A stretch of 64,000 nt of DNA from Odobenus rosmarus divergens (GCF_000321225.1 NW_004450582.1:915148-979147), one strand, 5' to 3'; numbered from the stretch's first letter, positions 1 to 12,208 are shown. Program-made: numbers and translations. Notes: generated from the letters alone by a model not told the origin.

Positions 1-82
1 AATAAATAAATAAATAAATAAATAAATAAAATCTAAAAAATAATAAAAAATTTTAAAAAGCAAAAAAATTAAAAATAAAAAT
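1..82 (+). repeat. (AAAT)n tract, probable A-rich tail of a CAN-SINE cut by the window edge
   Basis: The first 30 bases are perfect AAAT repeats, followed by ATCT and long A-runs. That order is the usual end of plus-strand CAN-SINEs elsewhere in the window, for example 4660-4693. The SINE body would lie to the left of the window. It could also be a simple microsatellite. Confidence 0.55.
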
Positions 83-620
83 GGATTCTCCCAGAGGAAA
101 AAAACACCAACCCTGATTTTTAGTGTTTATCAATTTCTGTGGTAGAGATACTCCCACCAAGACCAAACTTAGGCTACCAATATGACATCATTTATCGTGA
201 AGTTGGGAACAGATGAGGAGTGGCGCTCATTATAGAGTATTTCTGCTATGCAGACATGATGGAATAAAGAATCGCAAAAGCATTCATGATGGCAAAATGT
301 AAGTGATTTGGGAAGTAGTATATTTGAGTTTATTACCTTTATTTGTAATACAACTTATTTTATTTATAAAGTCATATAATTTAATTTTTTACAATGGCTC
401 TGCTTAACAAAATTCCTAAAAAATTAACAGTTGGCCCTCACAATTAAGTGCAAGCTGGCTCCAGCCCACCCCTGCTTGAGGACACGGCTCACCCTGTTAT
501 TCATTACTGTAGGTCCAATTCTAGGGCACATGTAGGCATCCAGTAACTCTATTACAGTCATTGAGTAAACAAATGAATAAATAACGCACTTCTGAGCAGG
601 GCAATAAAAAGAAGAAGTTG
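83..620. other. Intergenic sequence, nothing recognised
   Basis: No ORF of interest, no clear repeat and no regulatory motif that can be supported. It lies downstream of DERA. Confidence 0.5.
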
Positions 621-750
621 TGGGGCGCCTGGGTGGCTCAGATGGTTAAGCGTCTGCCTTCGGCTCAGGTCATGATCCCAGGGTCCTGGGATCGAGTCCC
701 GCATCGGGCTCCCTGCTAGGCGGGGAGCCTGCTTCTCCCTCTGCCTCTGC

Positions 751-784
<34 letters not shown>

Positions 785-813
785 GACTCTCATGAATAAA
801 TATTTTAAAAAAA
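621..813 (+). mobile_element. CAN-SINE (arctoid type), nearly complete
   Basis: The element has a tRNA-related head starting GGGGCGCCTGGGTGGCTCAG, the mid region with the GTCCTGGGATCGAGTCCC motif, a (CT)n stretch and an A-rich tail with AATAAA. AAGTTGT flanks it on both sides as a short target-site duplication. CpG sites are retained in the head, so it is a fairly young copy. Confidence 0.95.
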
Positions 814-867
814 GTTGTATTAATAAACATTCCACATGAATAAATACTATAATTTAATATCTGCTCA

Positions 868-990
868 TTCCATAAAAATTCAGTGAGTACCTACCAGGTG
901 CCATGCACTGTTCTAGGAGCTAAGGTAGAAGAGGAACTGGACAGACAGGTGCCTGCCCTCAAAAGCATAAATCCAGTGGGACAGTAAGAA
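868..990 (-). repeat. L2 LINE 3'-end fragment
   Basis: The sequence around CAGTGAGTACCTACCAGG followed by a ...TTCTAGGAGCTAAGG stretch matches the reverse of the L2 3' end. It is ancient and short. Confidence 0.65.
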
Positions 991-1685
991 ATATTTTAGT
1001 GGGTTTCCCATTTCCCCTTCTACTACAATCCCTCCCCCCCCCACCCCCAGTCAGAAGCTGTACTTCGCTCAAGTGGTAGCTCTCTTCCATTTCAGTCTCT
1101 TTTGGTACCTTCTTTCTCCCCCACAAACCCACCACACCCTATCTGACTCCACCGGAATAACCTCTTTCTCACCTCTTCATTGTGTTTTTATTTTTCTCTT
1201 TCCAAACCTTCCAAAACCTACTTCTTTTATTACCACAACTTTCTTTGGAAAAGGAAACTTAAAATTATTGAAAATATTCTGTATATTAGGCATCTATGTA
1301 TCTATGTCATTTATTTCTCATTATAGCTCAGATGATGTAATATTATTATCCCCATTCTTAGCTGAGAAAACTGATCTGTTTTTTGTTTTGTTTTGTTTTG
1401 TTTTTTTTAAATCATTAATGGTAGGACTTAAGGCCAGATCTGACTAACTGCCAAGTTCACGTTCTTTTCTTTACAGATTTCCTCTTGGCTCTCCTATAGA
1501 GCTTTACTTGACTTACACATGTTTAGGTGTTCCTACCATCTTATATTAGCTGATCTTTGAGATTATAAGCTTTAAAAATATAAAAGAGTATTGTTCCTGT
1601 ATCACCTAGACTAATTGGAGTTTAATAAATTTGGATGACAAATTTTATTTAAGTCTGTTTGATTTTATAAAAGTTATACATGATT
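991..1685. other. Intergenic sequence with simple tracts; possible MIR trace
   Basis: It contains a C-run at about 1030-1048 and a (GTTTT)n tract at about 1378-1405. Positions 1320-1372 (TCATTATAGCTCAGATGATG region, then CCCCATTCTTAGCTGAGAAA) resemble a reversed MIR core. The 124-codon ORF here has no recognisable domain and is probably chance. Confidence 0.4.
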
Positions 1686-1795
1686 GTGGCACCTGGCTAG
1701 TTCAGTCGGTAGAGCATGTGACTCTTGATCTCCAGGTTGTGAGTTCGAGTCCCACTTTGGGTGTAGACATTGCTTAAAAATAAAATCTTAAAAAG
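1686..1795 (+). mobile_element. Short tRNA-like CAN-SINE, older subfamily
   Basis: A tRNA-Lys-like head with box A (TAGTTCAGTCGGTAGAGCAT) and box B (GGTTGTGAGTTCGAGTCCCA) is followed at once by TTAAAAATAAAATCTT. It lacks the long middle and (CT)n part of the other copies. It is a SINE and not a tRNA gene: the acceptor stem is not closed and an A-rich tail follows. Confidence 0.85.
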
Positions 1796-2290
1796 AATAA
1801 ATGATCAATATTTTAAAACACAACTTACACAACTGCAAGGAAGAAAATAAATCATACATGATTCTACCACCCCAGGACATCCAATTACTGCTATTTGTTA
1901 TTTCCATGTTTTTCTCTCTATGTATAACTTTTGCAAATATAATTGACATCATACTTTATATATACTTTCATTTTCTTACACTCTTAATAGTACCAAACTA
2001 ATAATAGTACAAATATATGGATAATACATTTTATTATATGCATACAATTGAAAACAGCTATAAAAATTAATATATTATTTTTGCATGCAACACGGATAAA
2101 ATGCAAAACTATAAAGTTGAATGATAAAAACCATATATAGTTATATACATACTGTTTGAATGCATTTAAAGTTTAGCAAAACTAAGATATACTATTAGAA
2201 GTCAAGATAGTGGTTACAGTTGGGGAAGAGGTGTTGTGTAGGGACCTAATGGAGGCATGAGGAAAGCCTTGGAATGTCTCCTCTCATATT
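1796..2290. other. AT-rich sequence; possible L1 3'-end remnant from about 2040
   Basis: Positions 2180-2240, with ATAGTGGTTACAGTTGGGGA, resemble the degraded sense-strand 3' end of an old L1. The remainder is AT-rich and not recognised. Confidence 0.35.
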
Positions 2291-3350
2291 TTTTTAAATT
2301 TGATTTTTTGTAGCAGACAACATTTTTCCATACCATTTAACATTCTTCTACAATGATGATAGCTCTTGTATTTATTTAATCAATTTCTTGTTACTGTTCC
2401 TTAAGATTTCTTATTATAAATAATGCTTAAGGAACATTTTTTTAAGATTTATTTATTCATTTTATTTATTTATTTACTTATTTATTCATTCATTTTTTAA
2501 TATATTTTTTCATTTGAGAGAGAGAGAGCATGAGAGCTGGGGAAGGGGCAGAGGGAGAGGAAGACTCTTAAGCAGACTCCACACCGAGTGTGGAGCCTGA
2601 CACGGGGATGATTCCAGGACTCCAGGATCACCACCTGAGCCAAAATCAAGAGCCAGACACTCAACCGACTGAGCCACCCAGGTGCCCCAAGGAACATTCT
2701 TATAGATGTTTTTGTACACATCCTTATTTCCTAAAATAAATCCCTGTATGTTAATTTGCAACTTTTTGTGACTTTGTGTGTTATCAAATTGGCTTCCTAC
2801 AAAATTGTGCCAACTTATTTTTCTACTAGCATTAGATGGAGTGCCCAACTACCCATACACTTGGCCACATTTGGTATTATTATGTCCATTGTTAACATTA
2901 CTAAGCTGATAAATAGAAAGGGACAAGTCTTCTATTTGCTGTTTCTTGACTATTAGTGAATTTGGACAACTTTTCATAAATTTAGCTACCTATGTCTTGC
3001 AAAATACCTATTTATGACTTTTGTCCACTTTTCTACTAGGATGTATTTTTCCATTGGTAAGCTTTTTATATCAAGGCTTTGAATTTTTTCTCTTCTTGTG
3101 CTAAATTCATTTAATTTAAAAAGAACTTTATTTTCAAATAGTTATAGATTCACAGGAAGTTGCAAAATACACTACACAGTTTCTGTGTACCAAGTTTCCT
3201 GCATCAGTAATGTCTTTACATTAACTGAAGTGTATTATCAAAACCAAGAAACTGACATTGGTAAAAAATGGTTAAATAGATTACAGACCTATATGGATTT
3301 CTTCACTTATTTTTAAATCTATTAATGGAGATTTTAAACATAAATTTTAA
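2291..3350 (-). mobile_element. Ancient L1 fragment (ORF2 end and 3' UTR), split by a CAN-SINE
   Basis: Plus-strand text such as AATAAATCCCTGTATGTTAA, then the TTGTCCACTTTTCTACTAGG stretch, is the reverse complement of a degraded L1 ORF2 3' region. Positions 3110-3260 resemble the L1M-type 3' UTR also present at 28.3 kb. The 2439-2688 SINE separates the two halves. Confidence 0.65.
2439..2688 (-). mobile_element. CAN-SINE with expanded T-rich/ATTT tail
   Basis: The reverse head (GAGCCACCCAGGTGCCCC) ends at 2688 and the tail at the left is an 80-base ATTT-rich tract. The direct repeat AAGGAACATT at 2429-2438 and 2689-2698 is a clear target-site duplication in the older L1. Confidence 0.95.
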
Positions 3351-3453
3351 TGCATTCATTCTTATTTTTTTTTAATCATTTACACTTCTGGTTTGTGGTT
3401 CCACCATATGAGAACTTGGATGTTGTTGCTCCACCTTAAGGACAAGGAAGAAG

Positions 3454-3659
3454 CTGGGAGCCTGGGCGGCTCAGTTGGTTAAGCAACTGCCTTCGGCTCA
3501 AGTCATGATCCTGGAGTCCCAGGATCGAGTCCCGCATCGGGCTCCCTGCTCGGCGAGGAGCCTGCTTCTCCCTCTGACCCTCCCCCCTCTCATGTACTCT
3601 CTCTCTCTCTCATTCTCACTCTCTCAAAATAAATAAATAAATCTTAAAAAAAAAAAAAG
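3454..3659 (+). mobile_element. CAN-SINE
   Basis: The head is slightly diverged (GGGAGCCTGGGCGGCTCAG). The mid region, (CT)n and AAATAAATAAATCTT tail are present. The target-site duplication ACAAGGAAGAAG is at 3442-3453 and 3661-3672. Confidence 0.95.
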
Positions 3660-4500
3660 AACAAGGAAGAAGGTGAAGAGACTGAAAAATCAACAACTCT
3701 TCTTGGATCTTCAAGAGAGAGGAGGACCCAGGGCAAATCGCCACCTCCTAGATTGGAGAGACAGACAAGCAAATGCAAAGAGTTGTAGTTTAGGAGAGCA
3801 GAGACTCACAAGCAGAAACCACTACGCGAACCAGTGCCAGGGTAGGAAAATACCAACTGTAACTGATGAATTGCCAGAGGCTCAGTGCAGACAAGTCTGA
3901 CTACGTTAAAAATTCCAAAAGGACCCAGTCATAGGGGAGTCCTGACTATATTGTGAGATTCACCCCTGAGGAGCGCAACCAGGTTCCCACAGTAAATATA
4001 GGAGAAAAATCCCCTTGGGCTTCCGTAGGGGGAGGGAAAGGAATGATTTTGAAATACCTCAGAGGATTCCCCTTTTAATAAGACTGACCGTCAGGGGAAA
4101 GAGTTAACCAGATTCTTACCTAGTCAGGTATTATCGAAGTGTAACTGACCTGAGGAAGGGAAATACCCAACTCCAGTCACTCTAGCCATCTTGTCCCATC
4201 TAAGGAGGGAGAGAAAATCTTAGAAACACTTGTGAAGTTCATAGTCCAGAATCACAATCTCACTAAAGACTGAGACCTAATCATAGGACTATAGGACACT
4301 TCCCCTGGCCCCATACCTCATCACCACATTACAAAAGGTCTATTTATAACAGTTCATTTTATCCAGTACATCATGTTTAGTTATCAAGAAAAAATTAGCA
4401 TTAGAAAAGGCAAAAAACACAATTTGAAGAACAGAGTAAGCATCAGAAGTAGACAAGGCAAATGTTGGAATTATTAGATGGGGAATTTAAAACAACTATG

Positions 4501-4693
4501 AGGGGTGCCTGGGTGGCTCAGTCAGTTAAGTCTCTGCCTTCAGCTTAGGTTGTGATCCCAGGATCCTGGGATCGAGCCCCATGTAAGGTCCCTGCTCAGT
4601 GCAGAGTCTGCTTCTCCTTCTGTTCCCCCCTCCCCACCGCTTGTGCTCTCTCTCTCTCTCAAATAAATAAATAAAATCTTTTTAAAAATAAAT
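4501..4693 (+). mobile_element. CAN-SINE
   Basis: It starts GGGGTGCCTGGGTGGCTCAG and ends in AAATAAATAAATAAAATCTT and A-runs. The target-site duplication AAAACAACTATG is at about 4489-4500 and 4694-4705, inside an older L1. Confidence 0.95.
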
Positions 4694-5394
4694 AAAACAA
4701 CTATGATTATTATGCTAAGGGTGCTAATAGATAAAGTAGACAACATGCAAGAATAGATGGGCAATATAAGCAGAGAGAAATTCCAAGGGGAAAAAAAAAA
4801 CAAAATAAAATGCTAGAGTTAAAAAACACTGCAACAGAAATGATGAATGCCTTGAGGGTCTTATTCTGGACACTGCTGAAGAAAGAACCTCTGAGCACCT
4901 GAGTACTATTGATATACATTGATATATCCTCTAATATTGATGACATTTTGAGGAATAAAATGCTGAAAGACATGTTAAACCAATAAAAACCCAACAACTG
5001 GATTTTAACATTCAGTGTGTTGTGTGATGAAGAGACAAAAATCAAAATATTTCTAAGCCGCCTGTCACAACATGTAAAAACGGTGAAAGAAAATTGGGCT
5101 AGAATTAGAAATATGAAATGTGCACTTTCTCAGAAACAATAGTTACAAATGTGGATTTCTTATTGTAATAGGGAGGTAACACTGGGGCAATGTGCTGGTC
5201 TGTATTTTCCTTTCCATATGGGAGTGAAAAAATTACCAGTTAGAATTAGGGGAAAATATTTAAACCTATCAACTATCTGCAAAAGGATTAGGATAAGGAA
5301 AAAAAAAGATTACCCTATCCCCCATCTGTAAAGTAGGGCAATAACCTGGACTTCATAAGACTGTTGTGAATACAGGTGTTTGCACACTATCCAC

Positions 5395-5695
5395 CCACCT
5401 TCACCGTCACTGCCACACCTTTGGCCCCAAGCACTATTATTTCCTGGTGGTCAGTTGATTGCAATGGCTCCCTAACTGCCCTTTCTGCAGCCTGCTCCAC
5501 TACAATTCATTCTCAATCCAGGAAGAGTAATCATCTTAAAACCTGATTGTGTCACTCCTTGCTTACATTCTTGCAATGGCTTCTCATTCCCTTACCTACT
5601 TCGAGTTAGGCAGAAAAGTCCAACCCCCTTACCATGGCCTACAAGGCCCTCCACCCAGCCACCTCTTACCTGTGGATCTTCCCAGGCCACCTCCT
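5395..5695 (+). mobile_element. L2 LINE fragment (ORF2 C-terminal region)
   Basis: The text includes TACAATTCATTCTCAATCCA, a GATTGTGTCACTCCTTGC stretch and CTTACCATGGCCTACAAGGC. These correspond to the L2 reverse-transcriptase C-terminal part that reads like DHVTPLLK...AYKALH. It is degraded, with no long open frame. Confidence 0.8.
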
Positions 5696-5699
5696 TCTT

Positions 5700-6090
5700 G
5701 TCATCCAGGTCTTCAGATAATATACCAATAGTATCCTTGAAAACCAAAAGGCAAAGAGCACAAAGTCTGAGAAAAACAACAAAATATCCAAGACAACCAC
5801 ACAAGGTGTAATATACATGTAACGAGAATACCAGAGGAGAAGAAAGAGAGGAAGAAACAGAAGAAATATTTGAAACAATAATGACTGAGAATATCCTCAA
5901 ATTATTATCAGACAGCAAACCACTGATCTAGGAAGCTCAGAGAATACCAAACAGGATAAATATCAAAAACAGTATACCTAGGCATATCAATTTTAAACCA
6001 GAAAAAGTCAAAGGAAAAAATCCTGAAAGAAACCGGAGGGTGACAAAATCTTACCTTTAGAGGCACAAAGATAAGAAGCACATCTTTCTT
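5700..6090 (+). mobile_element. Ancient L1 fragment, ORF1/inter-ORF region
   Basis: Positions 5985-6090 (TTTTAAACCAGAAAAAGTCA and the repeated AAAATCCTGAAAGA pattern) resemble the ORF1-side part of the L1 at 59.5 kb, in the sense orientation. Confidence 0.6.
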
Positions 6091-6302
6091 GGGGTGCCTG
6101 GGTGTTTCAGCCGGTTGAGGCTCTGACTCTTGGTTTCAGCTCAGGTCATGAACTCATGGGTAATGGGATCAAGCACTACGACAGGCTCTGAGCTCAGCAG
6201 GAGTCTGCTTGAGATTCTCTCCCTCTGACACTCCCCCCACTCACATGTCTGTGCTCTCTCACTCTCTCTCAAATAAATAAATCTTAAAAAAAAAAAAAAG
6301 GA
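6091..6302 (+). mobile_element. CAN-SINE, diverged
   Basis: The head GGGGTGCCTGGGTGTTTCAG and mid region with CTTGGTTTCAGCTCAGGTCA belong to an older CAN-SINE type. Imperfect target-site duplications lie at 6078-6090 and 6303-6315 (G-ACAT-TTTCTT pattern). Confidence 0.9.
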
Positions 6303-6750
6303 GTACATATTTCTTCATTCTTGAGGTTACTAATAGTCTTTCCATACCAGAATTTTACCAATTCCCTATTGGTGGATTACTGCTGGGATTTCCCAAGGAA
6401 ATACTAAATGGGCTTGAAAATTCTGGTGCCAACCATGAATGTTTCCTTTTCTTCTTGTGGGAACACATCTAATATAGTCAAGAGTCAGTGTGCTCTCACA
6501 CTAAGAAATCTGTGTATTTGCACTGCGGTAAAACAAGTCACTTCAGTGAATCCTTTGGTTAGAGCTTGTGTAGTTTATGAACTGTGTTCCTTTCTTTAAA
6601 AAAAATGAAGTATTTTGTGAAAAACTCATATTATTACATCCTACATAGGGCAACAGGAAGATGTAAAAGAATTTTATGGTGGGCTTACAGTTTTACCCTA
6701 GGAAAGGTAGCCCAGTCAAATCTGTGGATGTAGAACTGTGTACTATTTCT

Positions 6751-6954
6751 TTTCTTTTTTTTTTTTACAATTTTATTTATTTATTTGATGGAGAAAGACA
6801 CAGTGAGAGAAGGAACATAAGCAGGGCTAGTGGGAGAGGGAGAAGCAGGCTCCCCACTGAGCAGGGAGCCCGACGCGGGGCTCGATCTCAGCACCCTGGG
6901 ATCATGACCTGAGCCGAAGGCAGATGCTTAATGACTGAGCCACCCAGGTGCCCC
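6751..6954 (-). mobile_element. CAN-SINE
   Basis: The T-rich tail is at the left, GAGCCACCCAGGTGCCCC at the right. GTGTACTATTTCT is duplicated on both sides (about 6738-6750 and 6960-6972). Confidence 0.95.
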
Positions 6955-7279
6955 AAACAGTGTACTATTTCTATCCATGCTGTCTTGCAGGCCCTGGGGG
7001 AACAATGCCAGCCCTGAGTGTTGAGACCCTTTGGACTTCTAAGTCTCTCAACTTGAGGCGGATGGCTAAAGGCAGTGCAGTTGGGTTTGGAACATTATTT
7101 GGGCACTGAGTTTGACAGAGGATAAAGGGCACATGCAAACCTTTCATGAGCCTCTGCCTCTTGAAATGCGAGTCTCCATCTCATTATAATTAAAAGAAGG
7201 AATCAAGACTCAGTCTGGCCCATGCAGTGGGGTGATTTCCAAAACTGGCAGAACCTAAAACATGAGCATCTAGGTTGTT

Positions 7280-7600
7280 TCTTTAATTTTTTAGTCATTA
7301 TAATACTACAATAAATATTAACATATGGTGTTTCTATCTTTAACATTTGGTCAGTTATTTCCTTAGGATAAATCCCTAAAAGTGGAATTTTTAAGTCAAA
7401 GAATATGCATGCTCATTTACACTTGTTTGGTACATATTGCCCAAACTACCCATTTGAAGGCTGTACTGATTCATATTCCTACCAATGGAACATAAGAATG
7501 TTCATTTCCTACATCTTTACCAACACTTGGCATAGACATCCTTTGTAACTTTTGAAGAATTCGATGTCTAATATAAAACAGATCGTGTTGCTCCTCTATT
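7280..7600 (-). mobile_element. Ancient L1 ORF2 3'-region fragment
   Basis: TTAGGATAAATCCCTAAAAG followed by a CATTTACACTTGTTTGG... CCAATGGAACATAAG pattern is the antisense of the degraded end of L1 ORF2. Confidence 0.65.
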
Positions 7601-7604
7601 TTAA

Positions 7605-8140
7605 AACCTACAGAGTTTCTCCATTGTCCATTCTCAAACTTTTTGGTAGCAGGACCTCTTCATAGTTTTAAAAATTATTAAGGGCCCCAAAGAGCTTTTA
7701 TTTACATGAGTTATACTTATTAATATTTCCTGTATTACAAATATATTACTATAAGTTAATATAAACAAAAATTTGAATTTTTTATTTAACTCATTAAAAA
7801 ATAAACCCATTATGTGTTAACACAAATACCATGTTTATGAGAGAGAACTATTTTCCAAAAAATACCCCACTAGTGAGATATATGGCATTGCTTTACATTT
7901 TTGCAAATCTCTTTAATTCTGGCTTAAAAGATACTTTATTATAGTAGAAGCAGATCTGTTTTGGCATTCAATTTGTTGCAATATTGCACATCATATAGCC
8001 TTTGGAAAACTTTCCTGTACCCACAGGAGAGGAGAATGAAAAAAGTAAACAACGTCTTAGTATTATTATGAATGTAGTTTTGGCCTCATGGACTCCCTGA
8101 AAGGTTCTTGGAGACCTCAGGCGTCTGCAGACAGTACTTA
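7605..8140. mobile_element. hAT-type DNA transposon, non-autonomous, nearly complete
   Basis: The left end TCTCAAACTTTTTGGTAGCA and right end (...GGAGACCTCAGG... and CTTAGAGAATCA) are consistent with inverted hAT termini of the CAGTGGTTCTCAA class. The interior with AAGGGCCCCAAAGAGCTTTT matches a common eutherian hAT element. I do not name the subfamily. No transposase frame is present. Confidence 0.7.
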
Positions 8141-8330
8141 GAGAATCATAAAGTCCAAAGGATCAAGTCTAACTCTTTAGTATGCCATGAGTCCTTTCTT
8201 GATTCAACCCTAAACTTTCATTGATTATTCTATCATGCTCATTCTTACAGCCATACAGAAGTCTGACTCCTTCCCAAACACATTATGCATTTTCAGTTCT
8301 ATATGCTTTTATAAATACTATTCTCGATTC
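8141..8330 (+). mobile_element. L2 LINE fragment
   Basis: AAAGTCCAAAGGATCAAGTC followed by the TAACTCTTTAGTATGCCATG stretch has the layout of the L2 ORF2 C-terminal region. It is strongly diverged. Confidence 0.5.
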
Positions 8331-8639
8331 CAGGAATTGGTGGAATATTGAGATGGTGGCTATATTGAGATTAGAAGGAACTCAATAAATTATAACCCTC
8401 TCCAAGCTCTGAATAAATTAAGAAATAAAACAAAAAAGCAAAAAGAGAGAGAACCAAGTATCACTTTCATTACCAATAGGGCTGATTTTGAAGAATAGAG
8501 CTAGCTTACTATATGGCAGCAATGGGCTTCTTGATATTCTACTCCCAGAACTTCACAGAGAGACCCACCCAGATGCAGACAGTGCTGGGCAACTATGGGC
8601 CTCCAACAGAGTCCCCCTGCTCCCTTATTAAATTTTTTT

Positions 8640-8819
8640 CAAAGATTTTATTTTTTTTTATTTGAGAGAGAGCATGAGAGAGAGTGAGAGCACAAGCAGT
8701 GGGGAGGGGCAGAGGGAGAAGCAGGCTTCCCGCCGAGCAGGGAGCCCGATGGCCAGGACCCTGGGATCATGACCTGAGCCGAAGGCAGATGCTCAACCAA
8801 CTGAGCCACCCAGACGCCC
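8640..8819 (-). mobile_element. CAN-SINE, shortened middle
   Basis: The reverse head GAGCCACCCAGACGCCC is at the right and GAGAGAGAGCATGAGAGAGA at the left. The middle is about 15-20 bases shorter than other copies around 8750. The flanks CTTATTAAATTTTT and CATTATCAAATTTT suggest an imperfect duplication. Confidence 0.93.
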
Positions 8820-10029
8820 TCCATTATCAAATTTTAAGAAACAAAAGGGGCTTACTCAAAAGAGGAGAAAGGAAGAAATACTTGAGCTACATGCAATCCC
8901 CAGTTCCTTATCCCAGAGTCAACAAGTAGGTACATCACTGCATCTTTCTGGAAGGCAGATGACTGAAGGAAAAACCAGGAGAAACTGAGGGGGGTGGTAT
9001 GCTAGTGGTTTTCTTTCCCATGAAAGAAAACAGGAATGGGAATGAAACATACTCTCCACCCCACTTCCACACACACACCCCCCACCAACAATATCCCTTA
9101 TCTACAAACCTCCTTATCATACTCAAATGTTACTTATTGGATGACACTTTATTTAACATCCTGACATATTCTCCCCTCTGCTTACATAACATTTTGTACA
9201 CATAAATTCAACAAGTGATACTCAGACTATTACAAGAGAGACATGAAGAACACAAATACAAATAATGTACTACTTCTGTGTTCCAAAACGGGGAAATGAT
9301 ATTTATGACAGCATCTCTGATATAGCTCTCAGATTCTTAGCCCCTACATTTATTCTGTCAACATATTTGGAAGCACTAAGTACAAAGACACCCTTTTTCT
9401 ATAAAATAATTTATGCGTGTCATTGCACCATGTGAAATCTGTCTACATCATTTGACCCTCACAAATCTGTACTCAACTTGCATGATGCCCCTGAAATCTT
9501 TCCAAACTACTCTCATTTCCTATCAAGATCTAGCCAGACCAGTGCTACCAGTAATAATCCCTCAAACCTAACAATTCATTTTTTTATCCTTCCCATTTCC
9601 CTTGTTATTTTATACTTGGGTGAATGCCTTTGTGTGTTTGTGTGTATTGTATTTATAGCTATAATGGTAGAAACCTGCCGTAGCACAGCTCATTATGTAA
9701 GGATTTGGAAATAACATGGGCCAAATCCCAGATCCTAAGACCCAGCAGTAAATATAATAAAAGCCTGATATAACATGTTTAACCTATAAGGAGGGCACTG
9801 TTTCTGTCCCTGAACAGCTCATTACAGAGATTCCACTGCATTGTTATTTCTCCCATCTCCATGGCAGCCTGCAGACTCCTTGAGAGCATGATCATTGGCA
9901 GAATTGTTAGATTAAATGACCCTTGGGGGGGGTCTGCTTTTACCCCACCCCCCGAAATTCTATAATTCTGGTGAGTTTCCTCTACTTGGAAGTATGGCAC
10001 AAAAGCTTCATTTTACCAAAGCTCCTGAC
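8820..10029. other. Intergenic sequence, little recognised
   Basis: No supported gene. CCTTGAGAGCATGATCATTGG near 9878 may be an L2 trace. There is a G-run and opposed C-run at 9924-9954 that could form a hairpin. The 60-80 codon ORFs have no recognisable domain. Confidence 0.4.
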
Positions 10030-10465
10030 ATGTAGTCTGTCACAGTAGTTCGAAGTACAGATGCTGAAACCAAGAATAACTGGCCTCAAATCCAGGCTAT
10101 CTGTGTGACTTTAAAACAAATCACTTCCTTCCTTTCTTTTTTTTTTTTTTTTAAGATTTTATTTATTCATTTGCCAGAGAGAGAGGGAGAGAGAATGCAG
10201 GCAGAGGGAGAAGCAGGCTCCCCACTGAGCAGGGAGCCCGACTCGGACTCGATCCCAGCACCCTGGGATCATGACCTGAGCTGAAGGCAGACGTCCAACC
10301 AACTGAGCCACCCAGGCTGTCCCAAATCACTTCCTTTCTCTATGCCTCCATCAGCTCATCTGTAAATTGATACTAATCATACCCGTCTCATAGGCATGTT
10401 GTGAGGATTAAATAGTTAATACATATAAGCACTTAGAACAGTGGCTACCATATACTTAGTGTACA
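10030..10465 (+). mobile_element. MIR element split by a CAN-SINE
   Basis: The left half covers the MIR head and core (CCAGGCTATCTGTGTGACTT) and the right half continues with the ATCTGTAAATTGATACTAAT and GTTGTGAGGATTAAATAGTT landmarks. Together they make one nearly complete sense-strand MIR. Confidence 0.85.
10131..10323 (-). mobile_element. CAN-SINE inserted in MIR
   Basis: The reverse head ends at about 10323. AAATCACTTCCTT is duplicated at 10118-10130 and 10324-10336, which proves insertion into the older MIR. Confidence 0.96.
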
Positions 10466-12208
10466 ATAAAGTATCAATTACCAGTTAGTATCAGCAAATA
10501 TGTGTTCAGAGAATGCTATAATACCATGAATCCCCAGTAACTTAAAATACACGTTTAGTAGGCACTCAGGAAGTTCTGTAGACTGAACTTGGGTCTGAAT
10601 TTTATAGTCTTATCCAAATCCTTTTAAATACCATGTCTCATTAAAATAAAAACATTTCAAATTAGAAAGGCAGTTAGTCTTTACTAAAAACTAATTCCCA
10701 GTATATATACCAGGCATATACATGTTGAATCTACCAATGAAATACTATTATAAGACCATGTTTGTATAGTTCTATTATATTCAAAAATATTCATATCCAT
10801 TTTTAGAGCTTCAATCAAGCATTTACACATATTTGTAATATCTCTTCTTCGCAACATCTTGCTGTAGGTGTGTCAAATGTTCTAATCATACCACCAGGTA
10901 CAGACACTGACTGCAGTTTAAAAGATATAATCAAAGAACATATTAAATAATTCCATAAAGCTTAGAAAGTGAAGTTAACTTTCAACCACAGAATGGCTTA
11001 AGAAGTGGGTAAATTTGGCACATTTGCTCTTAAGTCATTTTAAAAGCATTAAAACATATTTCAAAGATTTCAAACATGCAATTATTTTTTCTGCCACTCA
11101 AAACACAAAATAAACATCGCTTTAGAAAGATATGCGCTTTCTTTATCTATCAAAACAAACAACTTAATGAATAAAAATTGTTTTCCCAAACCATTTTTCA
11201 TACATTTGCAACTCATCCAGCAAATCCCAGGTCTGAAATTACAGAAGCCATTGGTGAAATGTATCATTGTCCCCCCAGATTAAAATGCATTAAACTCAAG
11301 GTGTGGTTATTCTACAAAAAACTACTCTAAAAACATGTATCATGCATTTACTTTGGAATCGCATTCACTAGCAAAATTGCACTTTTGTCTCCTTGGATGG
11401 CACCGATATTTTATGTCTATCTTGTAGATCGGTGATATTTTATAATCACATCCTCCCTGTGTTTATCCAAAGTGATAATTATCTTTTAAATTAGTAAATA
11501 ACTCTGGGTCACCTACTCTTTATAAGGTATTTAGCTGGATATTATAAGGGGGGGGTCCAGCTGATGACAACAGGCTTACCCCTCAGGGTTCCCATTTAGG
11601 GAGAGCAGAAAGGTAAGGCAAATGAATAAACCAAATATAAGACTATCTGCTCTGTCCCTGTCCCTTTACCAGTTCCAGGCCCACTATGTCATCATGATGA
11701 TCTAGACCTCTTCTTGACCACTCTTGCTTGACTTGTTTGCCATTTGCCTCCAACTTCTTATTCTGTGATCTCTTAGTTGCAAATGTTTCCCTATACCCAC
11801 CCCAGGCTGGTGCATTTGTTAACAGACACATTTGGAGCCTCTTGGCTGACTTGGATTTTTCTCTGCTCTTGAGCCCCAGACTTGCAAAGCTCCAGGTAAG
11901 AGAACTGCCTGCCAGTTCTGCATTGTAAGACTGACCTTACCAAGCTGAGACGCCTCCTCATGCCTTGCTTCCCCTTCTCCTCACAACCTGCCTGCCATAG
12001 AGGGGAAATCAGAAAAAAATACTAGACAATCTTTTAGTATAATGATGACATACAGAATGATAGATACCAGTCGTTACAGTAAGTTGGAAGAATGAGAAAT
12101 GGCTTCTGATTTTGAATCTTCTTTTCTTGATGCTGCTTAGGGATGGGCTTCAAGGATGCCCAGTAGGAGGAACTAGAGCAGAAGCCTGTTGATACTCATC
12201 AAATGATT
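10466..12208. other. Intergenic sequence, no repeat or gene recognised
   Basis: This 1.7 kb block is AT-rich and free of repeats that I can identify. It has an 8-base G-run near 11550. The small ORFs (60-66 codons) have no recognisable domain. Unassigned ancient repeats remain possible. Confidence 0.4.

Larger units (their letters stand above)
3360..5075 (+). mobile_element. Ancient L1 5' region, interrupted by two CAN-SINEs
   Basis: The region reads as the degraded start of an old L1 in sense orientation. The A-rich stretch from 4380 resembles the upstream part of the 58.6 kb L1. The 75-codon frame at 3673 is repeat-derived or chance. Family assignment by eye is uncertain. Confidence 0.5.

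Noticed and set aside
558..830. 90-codon ORF with an arginine-glutamate repeat
   Set aside because: The RERERE stretch is the antisense translation of the (CT)n part of a CAN-SINE.
1686..1765. tRNA-Lys-like sequence with box A and box B
   Set aside because: It is followed directly by a SINE-type A-rich tail, and no acceptor stem closes. It is a SINE head and not a tRNA gene.
9924..9954. G-run and opposed C-run that could form a hairpin
   Set aside because: No associated gene or conserved structure is visible. It is most likely a chance arrangement near a possible L2 trace.
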